64,000 nucleotides of DNA from an uncultured Alistipes sp. (GCA_938014215.1 CALLRW010000024.1:1-64000), one strand, 5' to 3'. Shown: positions 40,548 to 50,373, counted from the stretch's first letter. Notes: generated from the letters alone by a model not told the origin. A program made the numbers and translations.

Positions 40548-43367
40548 TCAGAAGCGGGCCGAGATGCCCAGCGTGAAGCTCTGTCCCGGACGGTAGCGTT
40601 TGGTCGTCTGCTCGCGGTGGTGGGTCCGTCCGGCATCGTCGGTGAACTCCGGGAACTGGCAGAAGCGGATCTCCTCGTTGAGCAGGTCACGGGCGCTGAA
40701 TTTCAGCTCCCAGATCCGCCCCAACCGCTTGCTTACCACCACGTCGAGGGCGTTGCGCGGCATTTCGTACATGTCCGGGATGTCGTTGTCGACCGATCCG
40801 CCCGACGAAAGGTCCGTCCGGCCGATGCCGACGATGCGCTTGCCGATGCGGTTGTAGAGCACCCCGACCGAGAGCCCCAGCCGTTCGGACTGGTAGAAGA
40901 TGCCGCCGTTGACCAGGTAGGGCGACTGCCCCTGCATCGGGCGGTCGTGCTCCATCGACTCCTCGGAGAAGTTCACCTCGCTCTCGATGAGCGACGCGTT
41001 GAACGAGAGCGAGAAGTTCTTCAGCCCGATGAAGGCCAGATCCTTGCGGATGTCGAACTCCAAGCCGTAGACGTTGGCCCGGTCGGCATTCTCGAAGGTA
41101 TAGGTGTAGCTGCCGCCGGCATCGAGGATCGCCGTCTCGATCGGATCGCGGAAGTGCTTGTAGAAGAGCGACACGGAGATTGTCTCACCCGCCGAGGGAT
41201 ACCATTCGTAACGCAGGTCGGCATTCTGGACGTAGGCCGCCGTCAGATCGGGATTACCCATCACGCTGCTGAAGAGGTCGAAGTCGTAGTAGACCGACGA
41301 CGACACCTCGCGGAATTCGGGACGGTTGGTCGACATGCCGTAGGCCGCCCGCAGCTGGTGACGGTCGGAGATGCGCCACGTGGCGTTCACCGACGGGAAG
41401 AGGTCGTCGTAGACGTAGGAGGTCACCTTCGAGCGCCACTCCGAGATGCGGGTGTAGCTGGTCAGATCCATGCCGCTGTGTTCGAACCGCACGCCGGCGT
41501 AGATGCTCACCGGCCCCAGCGGCAGCTGCACGGCCGCATAGGCCGCCGCCAGCAGGTTCTTGCCCCGGTAGCTGTTGCGGTTGTCCGTATCGTCGTAGAC
41601 GTAGAGGCGGTCGGCCCCGTAGTTGGCATCCTGGAGGATGTCGTCGACCACGTCGCCGTAGGGGAAGTCCGCCGGGAGGTTCTGCGCATTGTAGCGGTAG
41701 TAGAAGGCTCGGGCGCGGTAGTCACGCGTGCGGTACTCGCCGTAGAGACCGGCCCGCAGCATCGGCGCGAAGCGTTCGCCCTCGCGGAAGGTGTGTTCGT
41801 AGTTGGCCGAGGCCGAGATGATGTGCTCGACCAGCTTGGTGAAGTCGCGCTGGATCTCGTTCTGGTCCAGACGCATCTCGCCGTAGTGCTCGTCGCCGTA
41901 GATGTCGTTCTGCAGCAGGTTGATGATCCGTCGGTCGGGCAGATGGCGGTCGGCATAGGAGTAGCCCACGTTCCAGTCGATGCGGTGGCCGTCGGGGGTG
42001 TGGACACCGGCGATCTGGCCGTTGTAGGTCGTGCGGCTCGAGTGGTAGTACTCGGCCTTTTGCTGGTCGTAGTGCGAGGAGATGTTCTGCCAGCCGTCGC
42101 GGAAGGTATATTTGTCCTGCCCGATCTGGTTGAAGAGGTTGCGCAGCGAGTAGCAGCTGTGGGGACGCAGGTACGAAAGGTTGAGCATCGCCCCGAGGTG
42201 GACGTCCGTACGGTACTGGTCGTCGGTATATTTATAGAGGTATTCGGGTTGGTCGTCGCGTTTGTTGTAGATGCCGTAGCGCGAATTCTCCATGTCGGTG
42301 ATCGTCCGCTGGACGTAGCTGTAGTTCAGCGCGCCGTTCATCGCCAGGCGCCGCCCCTCGGCGAGGTTCCACGACCGCCCGAACGAGAACGAGAACTTCT
42401 GGTCCGGGACGGGACGGCACGTGCGGACCCTCCAGTCGTTGTTGAAGCCGAAGCGTGTCATACGCGTCACAAAGTCGGCATCGGCATTGTCGTAACGGCC
42501 GTCGATCCCCCCGGCAACCATGCGCCGCGAGCTGCCGAAACCGAACACCTCCGATGCGAAGCCCTTGTTGAAGAGGAAGTCGCGGAAGTGGGTCGAGGTG
42601 TTCAGACCGATCGAATACTGAGCGGCAAAGGTGTTATCGTCGGGCTGGTCCTTGGTCTGGATCTTGATGAATCCGCCCGTGAAGTCGGCCGGAACCTCGG
42701 GCGAGGGGGATTTCAGGATCAGGATATTCTCGATCTGCCCGGCGGGGATCACGTCGAAGGAGAAGGCCCGCGAATCGGCCTCGGAACTCGGCACGGCGGC
42801 GTTGTTGATCCAGACGTTGTTGTAGCGCTGCGACAGGCCGCGCGCGATGATGAACTTGTCGTCGATGAGCGAGATGCCCGGGATACGCCGCACGACCTCG
42901 CCGGCATCGCTATCCTGGGTCTTGGCGATCGTCTGGCTCGAGACGCCGCTGACGACCTGCAGCGAATTCTTGACGTCGATATTGACAGCCGATTCGGTGT
43001 TCGAACGGCGCACGGCCGTGACGACCACCTCGCCGACCTGTTCCGAGGTTTCGGTCAGCTTCACATCGAGGCGGGTATCCGCGCCGTCGCGGACCTCGAC
43101 ACCCGTCAGACGGGCCGTGGCGTAGGTCAGCATGCTCACCTCGATGGTGTGAGCGCCGGCCTCGATGCCGCCCAGACGGAACGAGCCGTCCACATCGGTA
43201 GCCGTACCGCGGGTCGTTCCCGCCAGGAGGACCGTGGCGCCGAGGACCGGTTCACCGGTGGCGGCATCGGTCACCACGCCGGAAATGGATCCCTGGGCCA
43301 GCAGGGTTTGAATGGAAAGAACAAGCAGGGCCGCCGTAGCAGCACAAATGCGTAGGATTCTGTTCAT
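40548..43367 (-). CDS. TonB-dependent outer-membrane receptor with N-terminal regulatory-like domain
   Basis: 939 residues from ATG at 43367 (MNRILRICAATAALLVLSIQ). The signal peptide ends LLAQ, and a carboxypeptidase-D regulatory-like domain follows (GSISGVVTDAATGEPVLGAT). The plug begins near VGEVVVTAVRRSNTESAVNI and contains RRIPGISLIDDKFIIARGLS. The barrel ends in FTLGISARF with the usual terminal Phe. It lacks the SusC-type C-terminus and has no SusD partner; the lipoprotein gene downstream is its likely partner. A -7 box TAGTTTTG lies at 43409-43402 on the minus strand, 35 bp before the start. Confidence 0.9.
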   Translation of the reverse strand: MNRILRICAATAALLVLSIQTLLAQGSISGVVTDAATGEPVLGATVLLAGTTRGTATDVDGSFRLGGIEAGAHTIEVSMLTYATARLTGVEVRDGADTRLDVKLTETSEQVGEVVVTAVRRSNTESAVNIDVKNSLQVVSGVSSQTIAKTQDSDAGEVVRRIPGISLIDDKFIIARGLSQRYNNVWINNAAVPSSEADSRAFSFDVIPAGQIENILILKSPSPEVPADFTGGFIKIQTKDQPDDNTFAAQYSIGLNTSTHFRDFLFNKGFASEVFGFGSSRRMVAGGIDGRYDNADADFVTRMTRFGFNNDWRVRTCRPVPDQKFSFSFGRSWNLAEGRRLAMNGALNYSYVQRTITDMENSRYGIYNKRDDQPEYLYKYTDDQYRTDVHLGAMLNLSYLRPHSCYSLRNLFNQIGQDKYTFRDGWQNISSHYDQQKAEYYHSSRTTYNGQIAGVHTPDGHRIDWNVGYSYADRHLPDRRIINLLQNDIYGDEHYGEMRLDQNEIQRDFTKLVEHIISASANYEHTFREGERFAPMLRAGLYGEYRTRDYRARAFYYRYNAQNLPADFPYGDVVDDILQDANYGADRLYVYDDTDNRNSYRGKNLLAAAYAAVQLPLGPVSIYAGVRFEHSGMDLTSYTRISEWRSKVTSYVYDDLFPSVNATWRISDRHQLRAAYGMSTNRPEFREVSSSVYYDFDLFSSVMGNPDLTAAYVQNADLRYEWYPSAGETISVSLFYKHFRDPIETAILDAGGSYTYTFENADRANVYGLEFDIRKDLAFIGLKNFSLSFNASLIESEVNFSEESMEHDRPMQGQSPYLVNGGIFYQSERLGLSVGVLYNRIGKRIVGIGRTDLSSGGSVDNDIPDMYEMPRNALDVVVSKRLGRIWELKFSARDLLNEEIRFCQFPEFTDDAGRTHHREQTTKRYRPGQSFTLGISARF

Positions 43368-43401
43368 GCAGTCGTTTTTTCTCTCTCTTGATTTCACGCT
43401 G

Positions 43402-43409
43402 CAAAACTA
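43402..43409 (-). promoter_or_regulatory. -7 box of the TonB-receptor gene
   Basis: TAGTTTTG on the minus strand matches TAnnTTTG at a suitable distance (35 bp) from the ATG. No clear -33 box is visible. Confidence 0.5.
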
Positions 43410-43499
43410 CCCCACGGCTGTTACACCCTCGATACGCCTCTGTGACAACCCCGCGAACGATCCGTTGCAAAGTCATTACATGGTACGGCCACCGCAGCG

Positions 43500-43565
43500 G
43501 CCGTCGGGCACCGTCGGGCACCGTCGGGCACAAAAAAACCGCATTCCGTTGTGGAATGCGGTTTT
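43500..43565 (-). terminator. Hairpin terminator of the gua operon, next to a 10-bp tandem repeat
   Basis: Perfect 13-bp stem AAAACCGCATTCC (43535-43547) / GGAATGCGGTTTT (43553-43565) with 5-nt loop; on the minus strand it ends in T-run. It lies after guaA and the 68-bp repeats. Immediately beside it, CCGTCGGGCA is repeated three times in tandem (43501-43530). Confidence 0.72.
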
Positions 43566-43604
43566 CGTGATATTCAGACTTTTCGGGCGATCCAAGCGGT
43601 TTTA

Positions 43605-43918
43605 TCCGTTGCCCGCGGAACCGGCCCGGAAACCCGGAGAGGCCCGGCCGCCCGCAGAACCGAATCGGAAACCGGATGAGACCCGGCCGCCCGCAAAACC
43701 CGGCTCTTAGCCAGGAAAGGCGCAGAACTGGATCGGAAACCGGATGAGGCCCGGCCGCCCGCAGAACCCGGCTCTTAGCCGAGGGAGGCGCAGAACCGGA
43801 TCAGGACCCGGATGAGGCTCGGCTGCCCGCAAAACCCGGCTCTTAGCCGAGGGAGGCGCAGAACCGGCCCGGAAACCGGATGAGGCCCGGCCGCCCGCAG
43901 AACCCGGCTCTTAGCCGG
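43605..43918. repeat. 68-bp tandem repeats between guaA and its terminator
   Basis: The motif CGGATGAG recurs at 43673, 43741, 43809 and 43877, exactly 68 bp apart; a more degenerate unit lies before. Each later unit contains GGCCCGGCCGCCCGCA and a small hairpin, CCGGCT ctt AGCCGG in its best copy, just before the guaA stop. The period is not a multiple of 3 and there are no unique spacers, so it is neither coding nor CRISPR. It would be transcribed as the 3' end of the gua mRNA. Confidence 0.8.
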
Positions 43919-43919
43919 G

Positions 43920-45449
43920 CTACTCCCACTCGATCGTTGCGGGTGGTTTCGAGGAGATGTCGTAGACTACGCGGTTAACCCCCTTGACCTTGTTGATGAT
44001 CTCGTTCGAGACATCGGCCAGGAACTCGTAGGGAAGGTGTACCCAGTCGGCCGTCATACCGTCGGTCGAGGTCACGGCACGCAGCGCCACACAACTCTCG
44101 TAGGTGCGCTCGTCGCCCATCACGCCGACGCTCTTCACCGGCAGCAGGATCGCTCCCGCCTGCCATACCTTGTCGTAGAGACCGGCGGCGTGCAGGGCAT
44201 CGATATAGATCTTGTCGACGTTCTGCAGGATTTCGACCTTCTCGGGGGTGATGTCGCCCAGGATGCGGATCGCAAGGCCCGGCCCCGGGAAGGGATGGCG
44301 TCCGATCAGGTGCTCGGAGATCCCCAGCGAACGACCCACGCGGCGCACTTCGTCCTTGAAGAGCAGACGCAGCGGCTCGACGATCCGCAGGTTCATCTTC
44401 TCGGGGAGTCCGCCCACGTTGTGGTGCGACTTGATCGTGGCCGAGGGTCCGTTCACGGAGCACGACTCGATCACGTCGGGATAGATCGTTCCCTGTGCCA
44501 GCCAACGTACGTCCTTGATCTGCATGGCCTCCTCGTTGAAGACCTCCACAAAGTCACGGCCGATGATCTTGCGCTTCTTTTCGGGTTCGGTGACTCCGGC
44601 CAGGTCGCCCAGGAACTTCGCACCGGCCTTCACGCCCTTGACGTTCAGACCCATGTTCTCGTACGAGGCCAGCACCTCGTCGAACTCGTTCTTGCGCAGC
44701 AGTCCCGAATCGACGAAGATGCAGTAGAGGTTCTGCCCGATGGCCTTGTGCAGCAGCACGGCGGCCACCGACGAATCCACACCGCCCGACAGGCCGAGCA
44801 CCACCTTGTCGTTGCCCAGCTTCTCGCGCAGTTCGCGCACCGTCGACTCGACGAAGCTCTCCGAGGTCCACGACTGCGAGCAGCCGCAGATGCCGACGAC
44901 GAAGTTCTTCAGCAGCTGCGTGCCGTCGGTCGAGTGGTAGACCTCCGGGTGGAACTGGATGCCCCACGTCTGTTCGCCCTCGATGTGGAAGGCGGCCACG
45001 CGGACATCCTCCGTGCTGGCGACGATTCGGTAGTTGTCGGGGACGCGCGTGATGGTATCTCCGTGCGACATCCAGACCTGCGTCGGCGAGGGGAGTCCCT
45101 GCATCAGGGCATCCTCCCGGTCGCTCACCGTGAGCATCGCCCGGCCGTATTCGCGGCTCGGCGCCGGCTTGACCTCACCCCCGAAGGCGTGGGCCAGGAA
45201 CTGTGCGCCGTAGCAGACGCCCAGCAGCGGCAGACGCCCCTTGATTCCCGTCAGATCGGGATTCGGGGCCTGGGCATCGCGCACCGAGTAGGGGCTGCCC
45301 GAGAGAATCACGCCCCGCACCGATTCGTCCAGCGCCGGAATCTTGTTGAAGGGGTGAATCTCGCAATAGACGTTCAGCTCGCGCACACGCCGCGCAATGA
45401 GCTGCGTGTACTGCGATCCAAAGTCGAGAATCAGTATTTTTTCCTGCAT
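43920..45449 (-). CDS. guaA: GMP synthase (glutamine-hydrolysing)
   Basis: 509 residues. The N-terminal class I glutamine amidotransferase domain has FGSQYTQLIARRVRE and the nucleophile in GVCYGAQ (about residue 80). The ATP-pyrophosphatase domain carries the P-loop LGLSGGVDSS near residue 217, and the dimerisation domain ends DISSKPPATIEWE, the usual GuaA C-terminus. It converts XMP to GMP using ATP and glutamine, the last step of GMP synthesis. Upstream on the same strand are a DUF3795 gene and guaB, which makes XMP, so the three form a gua operon. Confidence 0.98.
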   Translation of the reverse strand: MQEKILILDFGSQYTQLIARRVRELNVYCEIHPFNKIPALDESVRGVILSGSPYSVRDAQAPNPDLTGIKGRLPLLGVCYGAQFLAHAFGGEVKPAPSREYGRAMLTVSDREDALMQGLPSPTQVWMSHGDTITRVPDNYRIVASTEDVRVAAFHIEGEQTWGIQFHPEVYHSTDGTQLLKNFVVGICGCSQSWTSESFVESTVRELREKLGNDKVVLGLSGGVDSSVAAVLLHKAIGQNLYCIFVDSGLLRKNEFDEVLASYENMGLNVKGVKAGAKFLGDLAGVTEPEKKRKIIGRDFVEVFNEEAMQIKDVRWLAQGTIYPDVIESCSVNGPSATIKSHHNVGGLPEKMNLRIVEPLRLLFKDEVRRVGRSLGISEHLIGRHPFPGPGLAIRILGDITPEKVEILQNVDKIYIDALHAAGLYDKVWQAGAILLPVKSVGVMGDERTYESCVALRAVTSTDGMTADWVHLPYEFLADVSNEIINKVKGVNRVVYDISSKPPATIEWE

Positions 45450-45459
45450 GATAGTAGGT

Positions 45460-45798
45460 TTATGCTTTGTTTTTTACCGGACGATTGAAGGATCCCGCCA
45501 GACGCATCTCTTCGGCAAATGCGGAACTGCCCACTTCCCGAATGCGTTCAATACAGCCGCGCCGGTCGGAACGAAAGATGAAGCCGAAGACCTTACCGAT
45601 AAAAGCGTTGAATTTGCGGCACTCGTCCAACGGCATCAACGTGCAATCGGCGCAACTCTGCCATCCGTGTTCGCGGCAACATGCCCGAATTCCACACCAG
45701 GTTGCCTTTTCATTGGCATGGCATCCCGGGCAAGCGCCCTTACTGAATTTTCGGCATCCTCCGCAAAACAGGCCGCAGGCCGCTACCTCCGGATCCAT
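45460..45798 (-). CDS. Cysteine-rich DUF3795 protein inside the gua operon
   Basis: 112 residues with 10 or more cysteines: CGLFCGGCRKFSKGACPGC, then CGIRACCREHGWQSCADC. This is the DUF3795 pattern, presumably metal binding. Its biochemical role is unknown. It lies 16 bp after guaB and 10 bp before guaA on the same strand, so it is co-transcribed with two GMP synthesis genes. I do not regard it as a usual member of gua operons. The gene is intact and its composition resembles its neighbours, although it is slightly more AT-rich. Confidence 0.75.
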   Translation of the reverse strand: MDPEVAACGLFCGGCRKFSKGACPGCHANEKATWCGIRACCREHGWQSCADCTLMPLDECRKFNAFIGKVFGFIFRSDRRGCIERIREVGSSAFAEEMRLAGSFNRPVKNKA

Positions 45799-45814
45799 CG
45801 TCGTCCAGATTGAT

Positions 45815-47293
45815 TTAGTGCTCGCTCGAGTAGTTGGGGGCCTCGCTCGTGATCGTCACGTCGTGCGGGTGGCTCTCGTGCATGCCCGAGGCGGTGATGC
45901 GGATGAACTGCGCCTTCTGCAGCGCCGGGATATCCTTCGCACCGCAGTAGCCCATGCCCGAACGCAAACCGCCGATCAGCTGGTAGACCGTCTCGCTCAA
46001 CGAACCCTTGAACGGCACGCGGGCCACGATGCCCTCCGGAACGAGCTTGCTGATGTTGCCCTCGCAGCCCTTCTGGAAGTAGCGGTCGGCCGAACCGGCG
46101 CGCATGGCGTCGATCGAGCCCATGCCGCGGTAGGCCTTGAACTTACGGCCGTTGTAGATGATCGTCTCGCCCGGAGCCTCCTCCGTACCGGCGAACATCG
46201 AACCGATCATCACGCAGTCGCCGCCCGCAGCCAGCGCCTTGACAATGTCGCCCGAATAGCGCAGACCGCCGTCGGCAATGACCGGAACGCCCGAGCCCTT
46301 GGCGGCCGAGGCGGCGGCATAGATGGCCGACAGCTGCGGTACGCCCACACCGGCGATGATACGCGTCGTGCAGATCGAACCCGGACCGATACCGACCTTG
46401 ATGCCGTCGGCACCGGCGTCGATGAGGAACTTCGCGGCCTCACCCGTGGCGATGTTGCCCACGACGACATCCAGCGTCGGATAGGCGGCCTTGATCTCCT
46501 TGAGCGTGCGGACGATGTTGTACGAATGGCCGTGCGCCGAGTCGAGCACCACGGCATCGACATCCTCCTCGACAAGCGCCGACACACGTTCCATGGCGTC
46601 GCTGGTGATGCCCACGCCGGCCGCTACGCGCAGACGACCCTTCTCGTCCTTGCAGGCATTCGGGTGATCCTGCACCTTTGTAATATCCTTATAGGTAATA
46701 AGTCCCACCAGACGGCCTTCGCTGTCGACGACCGGGAGCTTTTCGATCTTGTTGTTGAGCAGCACCTCCGAGGCGTGGGCCAGATCGGTGCGGTGGGTGG
46801 TGATGAGGCGGTCGCCCGGGGTCATCACCTCCTCGATGCGGCGCGACATGTCGGGCTGGAAACGCAGGTCGCGGTTCGTCACGATGCCGATCAGGTGGCA
46901 CCCTCCGTCCACGACCGGAATACCGCCGATCTTGTTCTCCTTCATCAGGTTCAGGGCGTCGCCCACGGTATTGTCTTTCGAAATGGTGATCGGATCGTAG
47001 ATCATGCCGTTCTCGGCACGCTTCACGCGACGCACCTGGGCAGCCTGTGCGGCAATCGACATGTTCTTGTGGATCACGCCGATACCTCCTTCACGCGCCA
47101 GCGCAATGGCCAACGGAGCCTCCGTCACGGTATCCATCGCGGCGGAGACGATGGGGATGTTGAGCTTGATATTACGCGAGAACAGGGTCTGAACGCTGAC
47201 CTCTCGCGGCAACACTTCCGAATAGGCGGGTACGAGCAGCACATCGTCGAACGTAAGTCCTTCGGGCTGAACCCTTTCATTGATAAAAGACAT
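45815..47293 (-). CDS. guaB: Inosine-5'-monophosphate dehydrogenase
   Basis: 492 residues. The TIM barrel begins GLTFDDVLLVPAYSEVLPRE and is interrupted by two CBS domains (about residues 95-215, including VNRDLRF-like TNRDLRFQPDMSRR). The active-site loop is GPGSICTTRIIAGVGVPQ with the catalytic cysteine, followed by the flap region AYRGMGSIDAM. It oxidises IMP to XMP, the committed step to GMP, using NAD. First gene of the guaB-DUF3795-guaA operon. A -7 box TACTTTTG on the minus strand at 47326-47319 lies 26 bp before the start. Confidence 0.98.
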   Translation of the reverse strand: MSFINERVQPEGLTFDDVLLVPAYSEVLPREVSVQTLFSRNIKLNIPIVSAAMDTVTEAPLAIALAREGGIGVIHKNMSIAAQAAQVRRVKRAENGMIYDPITISKDNTVGDALNLMKENKIGGIPVVDGGCHLIGIVTNRDLRFQPDMSRRIEEVMTPGDRLITTHRTDLAHASEVLLNNKIEKLPVVDSEGRLVGLITYKDITKVQDHPNACKDEKGRLRVAAGVGITSDAMERVSALVEEDVDAVVLDSAHGHSYNIVRTLKEIKAAYPTLDVVVGNIATGEAAKFLIDAGADGIKVGIGPGSICTTRIIAGVGVPQLSAIYAAASAAKGSGVPVIADGGLRYSGDIVKALAAGGDCVMIGSMFAGTEEAPGETIIYNGRKFKAYRGMGSIDAMRAGSADRYFQKGCEGNISKLVPEGIVARVPFKGSLSETVYQLIGGLRSGMGYCGAKDIPALQKAQFIRITASGMHESHPHDVTITSEAPNYSSEH

Positions 47294-47715
47294 AATGAAC
47301 GTGGATTTTTGTTGCTCGCAAAAGTAATCATTTTTTTCGAAACGTCCTAAAATAAGCGTCCGTTCGATGACTTTTTTATCAACATTTTATCAGAAAAGCA
47401 ACATCGGTTTCGTCCGCCCGGGCGGCCGCTCCACCATCCACCGCCGGATGTTTTCCAGGCCGCCATCCGCCCGGGTTACAACTTGACACATGCCTGAATC
47501 TCGGGGATTATCAGATTGTTATAAAAAAAACAGCACTTTGCGAATCATATATCATACTCAAATTAAATCGCTATATAACAATTATTTACGGCGATATTTC
47601 CGAAATGAATCGTTTCGATTTATTAAAAAATGTTAACAAATTCGACGCCCAGGGTGTACAAAATGCCGTATTTTTTCTTACCTTTATCGTGAAAACCAAT
47701 AAACCATTCTGTCTT
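47294..47715. promoter_or_regulatory. Divergent region between guaB and a large lipoprotein gene
   Basis: 422 bp. The guaB promoter box is TACTTTTG on the minus strand (47326-47319). On the plus side TACCTTTA (47679-47686) is one base off TAnnTTTG and lies 30 bp before the lipoprotein start. A perfect 12-bp GC palindrome CCGCCCGGGCGG (47414-47425) lies in the middle. No gene is seen. Confidence 0.45.
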
Positions 47716-50373
47716 ATGAAAAATTTTCTTCACGTTTTGAAGGTCTCGCTGCTCATTGCCGCAGCGGGATATCTCACAACGGGCTGTAAGGACGACACCA
47801 CGGAGGATCCCGCCATGCCGGATGTCGCCTCGCTCGCAGCCGAGGTGGTCACCGTCAGCTCGACCAGCGCCGACGTCCACCTGACTACGCACAAGATCAC
47901 CGAAGCCGCCTATCTGGCCGCCCCCGAAGGTGAGGAGGCCCCCGATGCCGCCGTGATCTTCGCTACGGGTACCCGCGGCATCGACTGCCAGGAGGGCGAT
48001 TTCGTCACTACGGTCCGCGGCCTCGACCCGCTGACGGCGTATAACGTCTACTTCGCCGGAATCACCGACGAAGAGGCCTACACCGATGTCGTCTCGGTTT
48101 CGGTCACCACGACCGACTTCAGCGAGGATGTCGCCGCATACGGCATCACCCCCACGAGCTTCAAGGTTCGCGTGCGTGTGCCCGAAAACCTCGCAACGTC
48201 GGGCAACGTGATCAAATGGGGCCTCTCCGACATCGCCATGGACAACATGAATACGAAGATGTACGGCTATACGAACGCCGACATGATGAACCTCAACGAC
48301 GAGTACTACCACAACTTCTTCACCGAAGACAAGGAGTTCTCGTTCAGCAACGACCTGCAGGATATCTGCGTCGTGGATGAGAACGGCGAGATCGAACCCG
48401 ATCCGTGGACCGGCGAGTACAAATATTATTATGAGCCCATCGTGCCGGGCGGCAAGTACATCACCACCTTCGGCGAATATGCCCTCGCCGAGGACCAGAC
48501 GGGCTGGGGCCTCGGCTATTATGGCCCGCTGTTCGACTACGAAGGCTATCTGAATGCCTCCAATACGGGTCAGTCCTCCGATGAAAAAGACTACTGGACC
48601 GGCTTCTACGCCCGGCTCGACACCCAGCTGACCGCCCCCGAGAAGCTGGACGCCTCGCTCAACATCACCACCAACCTGCGTCCCAGCGGCGGCGTGATCT
48701 CCTTCACCCCGGATGAGAACATCACGCAGTATGTCTACACGATCATGGACGATGCCAACTACCAGATGATGCTGAGCATGCTCCTCGACAACGACGAGAG
48801 CAACGTGCAGTGGTTCCTCACCACGACGCTGGCCATGATGAGCTACAGCGTCACGTCGGCTACCGAACCGGTCGATCTGGTCATCGAGGACTTCTACTAC
48901 GAGGAGGACCGCACCGCCACCTACCACATCCTGGCCGTCGGCATGGGTAACGAAGAGGGTACGACCCAGTGCTTCGAACACCAGACCTTCACGCTGCCCG
49001 AGCCGACAAAACCCGCTCCGGAGCTGACCGTCACCCCGATCAAGAACCCCAACGGCGAAGATTCGCCCTACGAGGTATGGTTCAACGTCAAGTCCAGCGA
49101 CGTGCTCACGGGTTCGTACGTTGCCAACTACGAGCGCGACTGGATGAGCATGATCGACCTCGGCTATACGGCTGAGGACCTGCTGAGCAATTACGGCGTG
49201 GAACTCTCCAGCACGGAGATCGGCCAGATCAACTCCTCGGAGGGTCTGAATATCTGCTTCACGTCGCTGGCCAACAGCACCACCTACATCGCCGTCTCCG
49301 TGGCCAACGACGAGGGGACGTCGAGCGAGGTTGTCGTCGCCCAGAATACGACGATCGAAGAACCCGATGCCGAGCGCGTTTCGTCGTCGCTCTTCACCGA
49401 CCTGCTCGGCGACTGGACCGCTACGGCCACCATCCAGTATGACGAATACGACTACGAGACCTTCACCTTCGTGACGAAACAGGCCCAGAAGCAGTCGAAA
49501 GTGACCATCGGCGACACGACCTATCCGGAGGTGCTGCCCGACGAGATCTACGAGCTCTTCTTCAACATGACCTCCTACAAGACCAAAGAGGAGGTGGATG
49601 CCGTCTACGCACAGTTCAAGGCGTCGGTCGACCAGTTCAACCAGAAGACGCGCAACCAGAACCGCCTGCTCTGCCAGGGTCTGTCGCTCGAGGTGGTGAT
49701 CTACGAGGACAACCTGCGGTATGCATCCCCCTACGACCTCTTCTCCTCGGAGACCTACAACGGCTATGACGTCGAGTCGCCCGTCTTCGACTTCGGACCG
49801 AAGTGGTATCTGCAGATCGACGAAAACGACCAGGTTAGCGTTCCGTTCAACATGAACCGCTTCACGCCGCTTTCGGGCTGGGGCAGCAGCATCTACTACC
49901 TGTTGGGCGCCAGCACGGGCGAAGAGGGCGACGTACTGCCCTACATCCAGAACGGTACGGCATCCGAAAACGGATACTTCCCCGTCGAGATCTCGGCCGA
50001 CAAGAATACGATTACGATCAACCCGCTCAACTACAACGGCAAGGACTACTACATGAACCCGGGCAGCTACTCCAACGGCTACTACATGTTCCAGTCGAAC
50101 GTTGTCTCGCCCATCACGCTGACCCGCGGCTGGAGCGGCGAAGACGACGCCGCCTCGAGCTCGTCGCTGGACAACGTCCGCAAACGCTACGAACCGTTCC
50201 AGCTCAAGTCGCGCTACCAGATCAATCCCGTCACCCGCTACAAGAGCAGAACGCCGGTTGCCGTCAAGCCCGCCGTCGAGCGCAAGCAGGTCAAGATCAA
50301 CCACGTACTCACGCAGAAGGAGGCCAAGGCCAACATGGACGCCTTCATGGAAAAACTGCATGGAAAACGCTAA
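47716..50373 (+). CDS. Large surface lipoprotein with Fn3-like domains
   Basis: 885 residues from ATG at 47716 (MKNFLHVLKVSLLIAAAGYL), because this gives a lipobox ending TTGC; an upstream open frame lacks a signal. Beta-sandwich domains resembling fibronectin type III follow (for example VRGLDPLTAYNVYFAGITDE and CFTSLANSTTYIAVSVANDE). Near residue 565 is LLGDWTATATIQYDEYD, as in other Bacteroides lipoproteins with unknown lipocalin-like domains. The end is basic with KEAKANMDAFMEKLHGKR. A terminator follows at 50396. It is probably surface-exposed; ligand unknown. Confidence 0.8.
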   Translation: MKNFLHVLKVSLLIAAAGYLTTGCKDDTTEDPAMPDVASLAAEVVTVSSTSADVHLTTHKITEAAYLAAPEGEEAPDAAVIFATGTRGIDCQEGDFVTTVRGLDPLTAYNVYFAGITDEEAYTDVVSVSVTTTDFSEDVAAYGITPTSFKVRVRVPENLATSGNVIKWGLSDIAMDNMNTKMYGYTNADMMNLNDEYYHNFFTEDKEFSFSNDLQDICVVDENGEIEPDPWTGEYKYYYEPIVPGGKYITTFGEYALAEDQTGWGLGYYGPLFDYEGYLNASNTGQSSDEKDYWTGFYARLDTQLTAPEKLDASLNITTNLRPSGGVISFTPDENITQYVYTIMDDANYQMMLSMLLDNDESNVQWFLTTTLAMMSYSVTSATEPVDLVIEDFYYEEDRTATYHILAVGMGNEEGTTQCFEHQTFTLPEPTKPAPELTVTPIKNPNGEDSPYEVWFNVKSSDVLTGSYVANYERDWMSMIDLGYTAEDLLSNYGVELSSTEIGQINSSEGLNICFTSLANSTTYIAVSVANDEGTSSEVVVAQNTTIEEPDAERVSSSLFTDLLGDWTATATIQYDEYDYETFTFVTKQAQKQSKVTIGDTTYPEVLPDEIYELFFNMTSYKTKEEVDAVYAQFKASVDQFNQKTRNQNRLLCQGLSLEVVIYEDNLRYASPYDLFSSETYNGYDVESPVFDFGPKWYLQIDENDQVSVPFNMNRFTPLSGWGSSIYYLLGASTGEEGDVLPYIQNGTASENGYFPVEISADKNTITINPLNYNGKDYYMNPGSYSNGYYMFQSNVVSPITLTRGWSGEDDAASSSSLDNVRKRYEPFQLKSRYQINPVTRYKSRTPVAVKPAVERKQVKINHVLTQKEAKANMDAFMEKLHGKR

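Noticed and set aside
43605..43918. CRISPR array
   Set aside because: The 68-bp units repeat over their whole length and there are no unique spacers or cas genes.
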